From Blastocladiella britannica (Eukaryota; Blastocladiomycota; Blastocladiomycetes; Blastocladiales; Blastocladiaceae), in the NCBI GenBank assembly GCA_025349905.2, contig MU624597.1, positions 1-43,364 of the forward strand: a DNA stretch of 43,364 bases, given 5' to 3'. Both the position numbers and the translations under genes were made by a program. Each line of letters starts with the position of its first letter. The stretch's first letter is position 1. Positions 34,178 to 42,505 of this stretch are shown in pieces. Under the pieces are notes generated by a model. The model saw only the letters and a list, made by a program, of their open reading frames with translations. It was not told the origin of the DNA and searched no databases.

Positions 34178-35947
34178 ATGGTGAGGCCGTTTGGTGGAGC
34201 AGGTGCGCACCGCGCCGCCGTGCACAGCAGAAGCACCCGCATGGGCGACGATGATGAGAGCTCGGCCTATATACTCGACCCCACCGCCATTGCCATACCG
34301 CTTACGCTGTCGATCGGCATCCAAACCATCGGCGTGGTCCTGCTGCTGGCGTCGATGGCGATCTGCGTGCGGTCGTTCCGCGCCCACCGCACGCTATTTT
34401 GGGCCGTCAGCATCGCCGCGTGCTTGGCCCTGGTCCCCGCGCCGATTGGCGAGGCGGCATCGGCTTTCCTGGTGGTAACGCGTGGTTCCGTTGACTCGGT
34501 GTGGCCGTCGCTGGTCGCTGACCTGGCGGTCCGGTTCGGTGCGCTCTTGTTGTATTTACTGCGGACGCGAACGCCTTTGACTCACATTGATCGTTAAAGG
34601 ATACGCGCTCCTGAGCATGTGCCGGCTGTACCGCCTTCGCATCGTGCGCACGTCGCTGGCGTGTTTCCAGGACTGCCCGGTCATCAGGGCAGCGGCAACT
34701 TCATCGTCCTCTGCACCGGCAACAGCGGTCAACAGCGGCGTGGGCTCGCTGTCGACCTTGAGTGGAGGTGATGGATGCGGTGTGGCGGAAAAACCCGGGC
34801 GCTCGGAACTGCTCCCACCTGGGTTTTCGGCAGCTGCAGCAGTACCAAGGGCTAATGCAACGAGCGACGACGGTGGCCGCACTTCATGCATGTCCCAGCA
34901 CCCGGGCGCCATCACCAGCATGGCCATGGCCGCGATCTGGATGCTCATGTTTGGGTCGGCAGGAGTGACCATGTACGCGCGTCTCGGCGCCACCTGGCCG
35001 CAAGAGTGTGCTGCAGACACCTCGGCGGCCCGTAGCGTGTTTCGAATGCAAGTTCGTCGAGTCGAGGGCATGCTGACGGCGCTGGTGTTTACCATTGTGT
35101 TTATGATCAACGTCGCCGCCGACTACTGGTTTGCACGCGTCATTGCCGGCGCATTCGCCAACCGGCCACCGTCCAAGCGTGCGATGTACGATATTTTTTT
35201 CACTTTCTATCTTGGCGTGCTCACCCATTCGCGAATCGAATTAATAGCCTGCGTGCCCTCGCTCCATTCCTGCCGTCGGCCGCGGGCCAGCTCGGGTACA
35301 TTGGCCTGGTGGTGTTCATGTCCGCCAACTACAAGTCGTGGGGATCGCTGAGCAGGTACATGCCGGAGTACTGTGCTGAAGCCAGCCACTTCATGATCCC
35401 AGAAGTGTCCGTACTCGCCAACCCGTTGCTGTGGGTGCTGTACCACCGCAATGCCAATGTGCACGCGCTGGCCATCTCGATCTTTTTGCTTCGGCTGATT
35501 CCATGCGGTATATCTTCTATTTTAGATGTTCTTGTCTCCACACATACTCACGTATGCGATATAAAGTGGACGTGGCTTCCTTTTACGGGTACTGCCTTCC
35601 GCAAACAGGCAAGTTACTGGTGGCTCTTGGGGTCCCGGGAACCGAGGGCCGGTCCGCGAGCGCCATGCTAGCAGAGGCCGGCCAGTGTGCGACGTGCGGT
35701 TCATTTTACTGTCGAGGGTGCGGTGATAGCGGTGCCGCCATCAATATTGCTCCTTGTATTGCGGCCGCCCTGGAACCATCTTCTTCAGTCGTTCCCACGC
35801 CTCGATCCAAGGCGTGCTGTTGTCGGCGGGCCCAGGTCGTCGAGGCTGCTTCGACTGCTCCAGCGGAAGGCGCTTTCCCCACTGAATTTGATCTCGGCGA
35901 CTGGGCCTCAACCAAAAGTGATCCTGCTCACTTGCCTCCCTGATTAG
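34178..35947 (+). CDS. Orphan multi-pass membrane protein, GPCR-like topology
   Basis: I do not recognise the family. Exons are 34178-34538, 34600-35185, 35248-35507 and 35567 onward; introns open GTGCGC, GTACGA and GTATAT. Hydrophobic segments in order: IPLTLSIGIQTIGVVLLLAS, FWAVSIAACLALVPAPIG, LVADLAVRFGYALLSMC (joined across intron 1, then basic RLYRLRIVR), SMAMAAIWMLMFGSAGVTMY, LTALVFTIVFMINVAADYW, AAGQLGYIGLVVFMS and VHALAISIFLLRLIP. That is about seven, with a long Ser/Ala-rich loop after the third. A short acidic N-terminus and Arg/Lys after segments 1 and 3 fit an N-out GPCR-like layout. The 3' end is ambiguous: straight reading stops at 35943 (527 aa, Cys-rich tail). Removing 35632-35674 shifts to a frame ending at 35947 (514 aa), with another hydrophobic stretch, AVIAVPPSILLLVL. 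Start could be 34178 or the in-frame ATG at 34241. Confidence 0.55.
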
Positions 35948-36113
35948 GCACGTTTAGTCGTTTTTTGCCGTCCATTTGCGTGATTTCAAATTTATTTTAG
36001 CGTGGACTGCGGCGACGACAAGAATATAAAAAAAAACGGGGCGTGGTGTGCGGGACAAAAAAATATATAGACGATCCTTTTGTGTGCCTTAAGCTCCTCT
36101 GGAAGCGAAGAAA
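35948..36113. other. Convergent 3' spacer, orphan membrane protein / CAB4-like
   Basis: This 166-bp spacer between two stops contains A-rich runs near 36030 and 36058, consistent with polyadenylation signals. Nothing else was seen. Confidence 0.5.
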
Positions 36114-37152
36114 TCAGTGAGCGCCGCCATGGCAAGCAGTGAGCCACTGCCGGATCGTCGTGGAACTGATCTTGGCCGACATGGCCGCCTCGGTGCTGCT
36201 CTTGTCGGAAATGACCGGGATCAATTCGATCGCGATCGGTCGTAAGCCGCGCTTGGCACGTTCGTCATTGACTGTTTTTTTTTTTTTACGGCAGTCAGCA
36301 AGTCAGATCCAGATTGATGTGCGGTAAACTTACCTTTCCCGCTATTGGCCGCCGTCTCGACAGTTGCCACCAGCAAATCCATGTCTGGCCGAGTCGCCGC
36401 CGGTCCAAATGCATCCGTGAGTTCCACGACCTGTGTTGCGTTTGATCCGGGCAGTCAGATTCCTCAGTTCCATCGATCCACAAACAAAAATATAAGACGC
36501 TGACCTCGACGGCCAAATAAGGTGCAAACTCGGTCAAGTACTTGGCGGCGGCGGCAACGCGCTGCGAGTACGGCTCCATTTCGGCCGCACATTGCTTGTG
36601 GGCCAGCAACGCGTCGGCAACCACCCCGAGCACCACCGTGGACCGCGTACGCAACGCCGTCGCGGCCAGTAGCAGTTTGTGGCCCGCGTGCAGGTGATCA
36701 AACGTGCCGCCGACCGCCGCGATATCGGCGGACGCAAGTGACCGCCAAGCAACTTCAGGTCCGCCTTTGTTGACAACATTGATCGCAGCTACTGCCTCGG
36801 ACCAGGAACTGACGCGGACCAGTACTGCGTCCGATGATGCAAGAACGTAAAAGACGGTGGGGTTTGCCAAGAGCGAAGGATCAGCGAGTCCGGCCACCAG
36901 AACTTGCGTGATCCAGTCCAGAGCGCCGTGGCGCGCGGCAGCGGCTGCCAGGGCCACGTAAACTTGTGCAATGGCGTCGGTCACAGCCTGGACGAGAACG
37001 CTATCTTCTTCGGTGCGGGTTGTCGGCACAAGGACCACGGTTAGAGGGTCGCGGGCGGAGAGCGAGTCGAGTGCGCGGTGGAGCAGTGCGGCATGGTCGG
37101 CGGGCAGCGGGTACGCGATGGCCAGGGTTGTCGGTTGGGTTTCCGTTTCCAT
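36114..37152 (-). CDS. CAB4: Phosphopantetheine adenylyltransferase (eukaryotic CoA pathway)
   Basis: The enzyme joins 4'-phosphopantetheine and ATP to make dephospho-CoA, the fourth step of CoA synthesis. Exons in coding order are 37152-36505, 36430-36334 and 36271-36114, giving 300 aa, close to yeast Cab4. The nucleotidyltransferase signature VGGTFDHLHAGHKLLL starts near residue 147, with the HxGH motif in HLHAGH. After the first splice the conserved VVELTDAFGPAATRPDMDLLV follows. After the second come GLRPIAIELIPVI and KISSTTIRQWL, the second nucleotide-binding motif. No dephospho-CoA kinase domain is fused, unlike animal COASY. The start ATG at 37152 lies only 85 bp from the divergent PIG-T start. 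The intron donors are GTCAGC and GTAAGT. Confidence 0.92.
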
Positions 37153-37237
37153 TTTTTTCAGTCTCCTCTTTCGTATTGAGTATTTCTTCACCTCGTACCA
37201 AAGGGCGGTCCATTGACTTGAAATTGTATTTTCTGGA
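37153..37237. promoter_or_regulatory. Very short divergent promoter, CAB4-like / PIG-T
   Basis: Only 85 bp separate the two start codons. This space must hold both transcription starts and leaders, or transcripts must overlap the neighbouring coding region. It is T-rich near the CAB4-like start and AT-rich overall. Confidence 0.6.
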
Positions 37238-39565
37238 ATGGCTGTGCTCGCACTTCCGGCTCGACTTCTTCCAACTCTCATACTTGCCCTATTGGTCATT
37301 GCGACATTTGCCTCGGCCACGCCATCAGCCCCGTCGTACCGCGAATCGCTGGCGATCGACACGTTGCCCGACGGCAAGCTCCTGCTAGCGTTTGACTTTA
37401 CGGCCTCGCGTCCCATTTTGCGTGACCACGGTCTGACGACCAAGAACGCCTCTGCTCCTGGACGTGAGTGTTTTTTTTTCCTTTCATTCACGTCGTCTCC
37501 GCCTAATGGACTCCCCCTTCATTTATAGATGATCATAGCAACGACTACTCGCTGTTTCCACGCACGCTGGGCCAGATCCTCGATGCGTTCGACGTGGAGG
37601 CGCTGGAACTGTCGCTGACGCAGGGCCGGTGGCACGCCGCCCGGTGGGGCGTTCCCGATCGCGATTACGCCATGCCTCCTGGCGCCGACCTCAAGGCATG
37701 GCTACGATCGGGCTCGTCTTCGTCTTCGTCAAGGTATTTGGCTTATTTCCTTTTGATTGATATTCTCCCTACTCACGGCATTGCGATACAGCGATGATGT
37801 CGAAAAGGACTCGGCAGAAACAGCCGATCGATGGCTGGCACTCACCAATGCGCTCTCGGGTTTGGTGTGCGGATCCATCAACTACCTCGGCACCGATCTT
37901 TACGCTCGTCCCGCCCTGACGTTTGCTGATCGCGAAGGTACAAGTCTTTACTCCGCGCCCCCCCATTCGGACGCCAAACTCACATGTAAAATGAAAGCAG
38001 TCACCCGGCCCTTCGTCGACACGCACTTTCGACATGGTGCGCTTGCTCGCGAGGCCGTGTGCACCGAAAACCTTGCCCCCTGGACCAGGCTCTTGCCGTG
38101 CGGGTCGCAGCGCGGTCTGGCGCGTATCTTGAACGGGTACAAGCTGTTTGATGCCAACTACAACTCGATCCAGACCCGCGTGCGCACCGTCTGCAGGGAC
38201 GGGGACAGCGGTCGTTGCGCACAGGAACTGATGCAGTCGCTGGTGGTGGTCGCGGATCCGATGCGGTCGGATGGAATCCCAGGTACTACTTACTTTTTCT
38301 GCTTCCATGTATCCACGAACCTGACAACAAACAAAAACAAAAAAAATGTAAGACTGGACACTGGGAGCCTTGTTTGAGCGCTCCATTGACTCAGTCTGCG
38401 GAGCAACCACCGAGCCAACGCTCGTTTCCATCACGTTGCCCAGCACCAGCGTCGTCGGCGAGTACCAGCTGACGTCCGACCCCACCCGGGTTGTCGATGC
38501 GTCAGACGGCCGTCGCGTGGCCGTATACGACGTACGCGGGCCAGTCGATATTGGGATCCAGTACCGCCGCTCTGCAGAGGAGGTAAACGGGTCCGCTGCA
38601 TTCAAAGCCTGTGCGTTCCATGTTTGATGACTTGTTTGATCCACAACGCTCACTCACTACATTGAAAAATGCGGCAGTCCGCAACCTCAGCTCCACCCAC
38701 TCGTCGTCCCAGCACCTCCCATTGTCCGTCACCCGCGCGATTCTCGGCACCGATCAAGACCGCGGTGTGCTCGACGTGCACCTGACCAACCACCACGCGA
38801 CCGCCGCGATCCCCGTCGTGTACTACGACGTGCTGCCGTGGTTCTTGCGTGTGTACATGCACACTTTACGCATCCAGTGCCGATCTGCCAACGGTGACGA
38901 AGCGTGGGTTCACGTGCGGCCGGACCCATGGTACGTCCAGTACGCAATTGACGGGGTGCGGCCCACGGTGGTCGAGGCCGCATGGACGGTCCCCGCGGGC
39001 GGGCAGTGTAACGTACGGCTGGACTTTGATAAGGCGTTTGTGCATTTCACGCAGCATCGGCCGGACGCTAGTCGCGGGTTTGAGATTGGGTACCTATATC
39101 TAATTTCCCAACACTTTTTATGATTTGTTGACCCACCGATATTGTTAGGGCCGCCATTGTGACTATTCCGGCTCGGTTGGAAGGCGCCAAGCTCGCCATT
39201 TTGCGGCCGCCAGTGCATTCCGATGCCGCACAAGGCGACCAGGAAGAAGGGTGCGTTCTATTTATATATCCTTGAATGGGACGATCTTCATTAACAAAAA
39301 ATATAAAAGGGAAACGATCCGACTCGTCACCGACGTGCTCCAAGTGCAACTCCCGATCCCGGACTTTAGCATGCCGTACAACGTGATTACATTCACGTCG
39401 ACGGTGCTCGCGTTCTTCTTTGGTACCATGTTTGCCATGACCGTGAAACGCGCGTTCTCGTACCGCATGGTGGACCGCCACGACGCCAAGGGCAAAGTTA
39501 AGACCGAGCCCGAGATTGTGCGCACCGAGGATCGGGTCAAGCTGATCATGATGAGCTCCAGCTGA
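37238..39565 (+). CDS. GPI16: GPI transamidase subunit PIG-T/Gpi16
   Basis: PIG-T is an ER-luminal, membrane-anchored core subunit of the complex that attaches GPI anchors to proteins. Exons are 37238-37463, 37529-37733, 37792-37937, 37998-38282, 38353-38610, 38678-39089, 39149-39250 and 39310-39565, giving 629 aa. There is an N-terminal signal peptide (LLPTLILALLVIATFASA). Family motifs in order: SLFPRTLGQIL, LTQGRWHAARWG, RWLALTNALSGLVCGSINY, REAVCTENLAPWTRLLPC, DVLPWFLRVYMHTL and LPIPDFSMPYNVI. It ends with a C-terminal membrane helix and a basic/acidic cytosolic tail. The third intron (37938-37997) is in frame, so it could be read through, but removing it aligns better to the family; its acceptor is a tandem AAGCAG. 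Introns 5 and 7 use GTGCGT donors. All exons sum to one open frame. Confidence 0.95.
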
Positions 39566-39668
39566 TTTTGAAAAACAAAAAAGTACGAGTTGGACATCAT
39601 ATTATTCCTTTGGTGTGTGCGCAGAAGAGAAGGAAGGAGTTGCAAAAAGAGAAAAAATAAGCGATGGA

Positions 39669-41511
39669 TCAGTCATCCAGCCGGTTCCCAAGCCCGTCGG
39701 CCTTGACACCAGGTTGCGGCAAGTGCTCGCGCACATCGGCCCCTCGTGTGGGAATTGCCCCACCCGTGTACCGGATCTTCCGTCCGTCGTTGGTGCCCTT
39801 GGCCACCTCCGGGTGGTACTCGAACCACATGGGCTGGAACGCAGGCGCGTCGCCACGAGTGCGCGCCCGCTCAATCTCGCGCTGCCGCTCCTCAATCACC
39901 GTCTTGGTCCGCGTCGCAGCGCCCGCATCGCCCACAACCATGTGCTGCATGGTCTCGCCCCAGACGTTGCGCGACGCGTTGGCAGGAGTGACGGTCGGTG
40001 GGGCCACGTGGAAGTTGTAGGGCGACTCAGACGCCGCGTCAAATAGCAGCACAGGCGTGGAGGAGCCACTGCTGCGGCCGGCGTACGTGATGTGAGTGGC
40101 GGCGTTCCAGGCGCCCGAAATGGTGGCCAGCGGGGTCTTGGGCGACCCGATCTTGTGGATCGTGCCCGTCAGATCGTATGTGTCGCGTCCGAACCACCGC
40201 TACTCACATATATTTTGTTATTAGAGATTTTATATGATAACTGTTGAAAATGAAATACCTTCTCCTTGAACGTGATGCTGGTCTGCAGCCCGGTCTTTTT
40301 GCAAGTGATCGTGCATGCCCCCGACCACATGAGCCGGAACGACATGGTCAGCACGCCGACCAGATTGGCGTTCGGGTACTCGATGTCGTACACCTCGTCC
40401 AATGATGGGATGCGCACCACGGCGATCGAGTCGTTAATGAGCGAGAAGCCTTTGGTATTTCCATTGGAAGGTGAATAATACTGCGACCGCTCCAGGAAAA
40501 TATGAAGTAACGCACTGAGGCCATTGAATTTGGCCTTGACATCGTACAACAGAGTCACGTCGATCCCAGTCGCGGGACAGGCGGCGTAGAATGCGGCTGG
40601 GACAAGAAAATAGTTAAATATACTGGTAAAAATGGAATGAAATGAAGCCGTACAAATTGGAGGGTGGTGGCTCACCTGCTCGCCCACCAGCAGCACCGGC
40701 GGGCGGTCAGCATCGGAGCTCGAGACAACGTGCGCAGAAACAGCTTCGGCATCCGCGCTCGGATTCCCCGTCGACTTGGTCGTGTCAAAGTGCGAAAAGA
40801 AGACTGGGTTCAACGACGCGTCAACATACAATGGCCTCAAAAAAAGTCAAAAGACAATACGGTAATACCCTCGCCCAGGACCGGGTTAATTGGTTTCTTG
40901 GCCTTCTTGGTGGCCTTCTTCAGGCTGGCCAGCAGCATCGACACGATCGAGACCATGCGCGCAACCGGGTCGGCGTGGCGCGGCGCGTCCACCAGGTACT
41001 CGAGGTAGTCCAGTTCCGCCAAGTACTCGAGGTTCGAGACCGGTTCCAGCAGCCACAGTGGGACCGACACCCGCATCGAGTCCACGTCCTTGCCCAGGAT
41101 CGACTTGAGAAACGATAGGAACGAGTCCTTGTGCTCGGAATCGACCACCGGCGCTGCCGCTGCGGCGTCTTTAACGGATCCCTGGGACGACGTCCGAGCA
41201 CCACCGTCGTCGTCCTCAATTTCCAGGTCGTCGCGCGACCGAGCGGCCTCAGGGGTGCCACTGCCACTGCCGTGGTGGTGGCGGTGGCCATGGTGCTGGG
41301 CGCTGACGCCGTGGTGGTGTTTCTGGTTGGTCGGGGTGGCGGCACCGGACCCACCGTGGCTGCTGCCGCCGTTGCTGCTGGAGCTGGCCATGATGTCATA
41401 ATGGCCGTGGGGCAGTGGCGCCGACACGATCGAGGCCGCGTCGGGGTCGTACGGGCGCGGGGTATAGTGTTGCGGTTTTGGCTGTTGTTCCTGCTGTTGC
41501 TGGTCTGCCAT
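39669..41511 (-). CDS. Short oxysterol-binding-related protein (ORP/Osh)
   Basis: ORPs move sterols or phosphoinositides between membranes at contact sites. Exons in coding order are 41511-40869, 40803-40654, 40596-40516, 40449-40259 and 40199-39669, giving 531 aa. It is mostly the lipid-binding ORD: KKPINPVLGEVFFSHF (rebuilt across intron 1), the signature EQVSHHPPISAFYAA at about 255 (rebuilt across intron 2), then SITFKEKRWFGRDTYDLTG and a C-terminal VIEERQREIERARTRG block. No PH or ankyrin domain and no clear FFAT motif are visible. The first 150 residues are Gln/His-rich and acidic. Introns 2 and 3 (57 and 66 nt) are in frame without stops, so naive models keep them and disrupt the signature. 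The ORD resembles the ORP9-11 type more than OSBP, but which yeast Osh it matches is not clear. The start MADQQQQ is preferred over upstream in-frame codons. Confidence 0.9.
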
Positions 41512-41689
41512 AATTTTATTTGATTTTTTGACTTTAGGGTGGTAAAAAAAATTGTCAGTCGTGGGCAAAAGAGAACAATTGCGGAGGCTCGGCAGTGTCG
41601 GATCGGTTACAGAAAGCTTGATTGGACGTGATTGAACGATGCGAAGTTCCAGTTAAACAAAACGTGTCCGAATAAACATTAGCGTAGCA
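41512..41689. promoter_or_regulatory. Upstream region of the ORP gene
   Basis: This AT-rich region precedes the ORP start on the minus strand and follows the last snoRNA-like element. It probably holds the ORP promoter and leader. It includes an inverted CCAAT (ATTGG) at about 41621. No other feature was recognised. Confidence 0.45.
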
Positions 41690-41800
41690 TATTTTTCAGA
41701 GTAGTTGCCCAAGGGGCGTTTTCGGCAAAGTGTGCTCCGTCACCGTAGTGCAGGCAACTTACGAAGACCGTCGTGATAATGTTTCTCATCATTTTATTGA
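41690..41800 (-). ncRNA. Candidate box C/D snoRNA 1, with 25S rRNA complementarity
   Basis: On the minus strand a perfect C box ATGATGA (41792-41786) is followed about 90 nt later by a CTGA D box (41699-41696). Nine nucleotides after the C box, 41776-41765 reads TCACGACGGTCT. This is antisense to the conserved large-subunit rRNA stretch AGACCGTCGTGA upstream of the sarcin-ricin loop, placing the guide in the D' position. No convincing terminal stem is visible and the D' box is degenerate, so confidence is moderate. Confidence 0.5.
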
Positions 41801-41824
41801 TTCATAAGTAAGCAATGTATAGTG

Positions 41825-41925
41825 AAGAAGGATCAGTCACTGTAAACTCTCAATCCTGCGGCGTTATGAAGGCCTAAGACATATGCTTGTCTATTTGGTT
41901 TATATGTTGATCATCATTTTATTTG
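41825..41925 (-). ncRNA. snR74: Candidate box C/D snoRNA 2, U27/snR74-like
   Basis: C box ATGATGA lies at 41917-41911 and D box CTGA at 41836-41833 on the minus strand. Between them, 41892-41880 reads AGACAAGCATATG, a 13-nt perfect antisense match to the 5' end of 18S rRNA (CATATGCTTGTCT). This is the guide of human U27 and yeast snR74. A degenerate D' box CTTA (41878-41875) follows. It places the fifth upstream nucleotide opposite the 18S adenosine that U27/snR74 methylate (A27 human, A28 yeast). The terminal stem is weak. The function, guiding 2'-O-methylation by Nop1/fibrillarin, is inferred from the guide. Confidence 0.75.
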
Positions 41926-41960
41926 GTAGTCAAATCTAGCAGAAATTTAAAAAAAATTTA

Positions 41961-42059
41961 AAAGTAAAGAATCAGCCAGTAATATTGCCAAATGTCTGTG
42001 TTTATCACCATGCCCAGAGCGGGTATGTTTCGTCATCAAAAAAGTCATCATTTTACTTT
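41961..42059 (-). ncRNA. Candidate box C/D snoRNA 3, strong terminal stem
   Basis: On the minus strand AAAGTAAA (42059-42052) directly precedes C box ATGATGA (42051-42045). D box CTGA (41975-41972) is followed three bases later by TTTACTTT (41968-41961), the exact complement. The 8-bp terminal stem plus perfect C and D boxes over 99 nt is textbook box C/D architecture. An internal GGTGATAA resembles a C' box. The target is not identified; the guide before the D box is AATATTACTGG. U24-like or other identity could not be established by eye. Confidence 0.72.
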
Positions 42060-42092
42060 ACAAAAAAAATAAGGTAGCGTTATATCTCAGTA

Positions 42093-42196
42093 CGGGGATC
42101 AGCCTGTCGCCGAATGTCAGTGGGACAGGAAACATGTATAGTCACCACGATTTGGTCTGCACCCAGTGCTAATGTCAATTTTGGCATCATTCCCCG
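42093..42196 (-). ncRNA. Candidate box C/D snoRNA 4, strong terminal stem
   Basis: On the minus strand CGGGGA (42196-42191) abuts a C box ATGATGC (one mismatch; 42190-42184). D box CTGA (42102-42099) is followed at once by TCCCCG (42098-42093), giving a perfect 6-bp terminal stem in a 104-nt element. An internal GTGGTGAC resembles a C' box. The segment AGCACTGGG before it is antisense to CCCAGTGCT of 25S rRNA, but nine bases is too short to count. The target is unknown. Confidence 0.7.
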
Positions 42197-42246
42197 TCCA
42201 TCAAAAGGTAAGGTAGCGAAGTGTTAAAATGATTTTCTTTTGTAGT

Positions 42247-42337
42247 TTGCTCATAAAGCCATGCATGCAAAAACTTATCCTTCACGACGTATTAGGAGGG
42301 TAATTCCAGCTAAGTTTTTTTGGTGTAATCTTCGCAA
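42247..42337 (-). ncRNA. Candidate degenerate box C/D snoRNA 5 with two 18S-antisense stretches
   Basis: On the minus strand 42311-42299 reads AGCTGGAATTACC, antisense to the conserved 18S stretch GGTAATTCCAGCT. Further on, 42267-42256 reads CATGCATGGCTT, antisense to 18S AAGCCATGCATG near the 5' end. A 4-bp stem (TTGC at 42337-42334, GCAA at 42250-42247) brackets a C-like box AAGATTA (5 of 7 matches) and a D-like box ATGA (3 of 4). The rRNA complementarity is strong; box quality is poor. It may be a diverged C/D RNA or another pre-rRNA-binding RNA. Confidence 0.45.
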
Positions 42338-42505
42338 GAAAAAAAGAGAGAGTAAGGAGACAGAAGCCAGCAAGATGGAGGTTGGTAATCAACTAAGAAA
42401 GAGAAGAGCAGACCCAAGAAAAAGAGAATTTATACATTTACCAAAAAAAAATATACTTAATTTCCGAAAAAGGCGTGACGTGGTCACCAACAGAATCTTT
42501 TTTTA
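42338..42505. other. 3' flank of NFS1, AT-rich
   Basis: This is sequence downstream of the minus-strand NFS1 stop, before the first snoRNA-like element. A- and T-runs at about 42441-42452 and 42496-42505 fit a 3' UTR or a promoter for the snoRNA cluster. No open frame or tRNA was seen. Confidence 0.45.

Noticed and set aside
34172..34178. TATAAAA as a TATA box
   Set aside because: It touches the start codon of the membrane-protein gene, leaving no room for a leader, unless translation starts at 34241.
35687..35760. Zinc-ribbon-like Cys cluster in the orphan membrane protein tail
   Set aside because: It exists only in one of two possible frames, with the lower third-position GC, so it is not called a domain.
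40169..40840. Uninterrupted minus-strand frame through ORP introns 2 and 3
   Set aside because: Keeping these in-frame segments breaks the EQVSHHPPISAFY signature; removing them with clear GT-AG sites restores it.
41786..42055. Decayed tandem repeat or MITE in the 41.7-42.1 kb gap
   Set aside because: The three similar copies share only the C-box and D-box motifs with fitting spacing and carry rRNA-antisense guides, so snoRNAs explain them better; no terminal inverted repeats or target duplications were seen.
42175..42183. tRNA, 5S rRNA or spliceosomal snRNA genes in the intergenic regions
   Set aside because: No A/B-box pair, cloverleaf or known snRNA core was found by eye in any gap.
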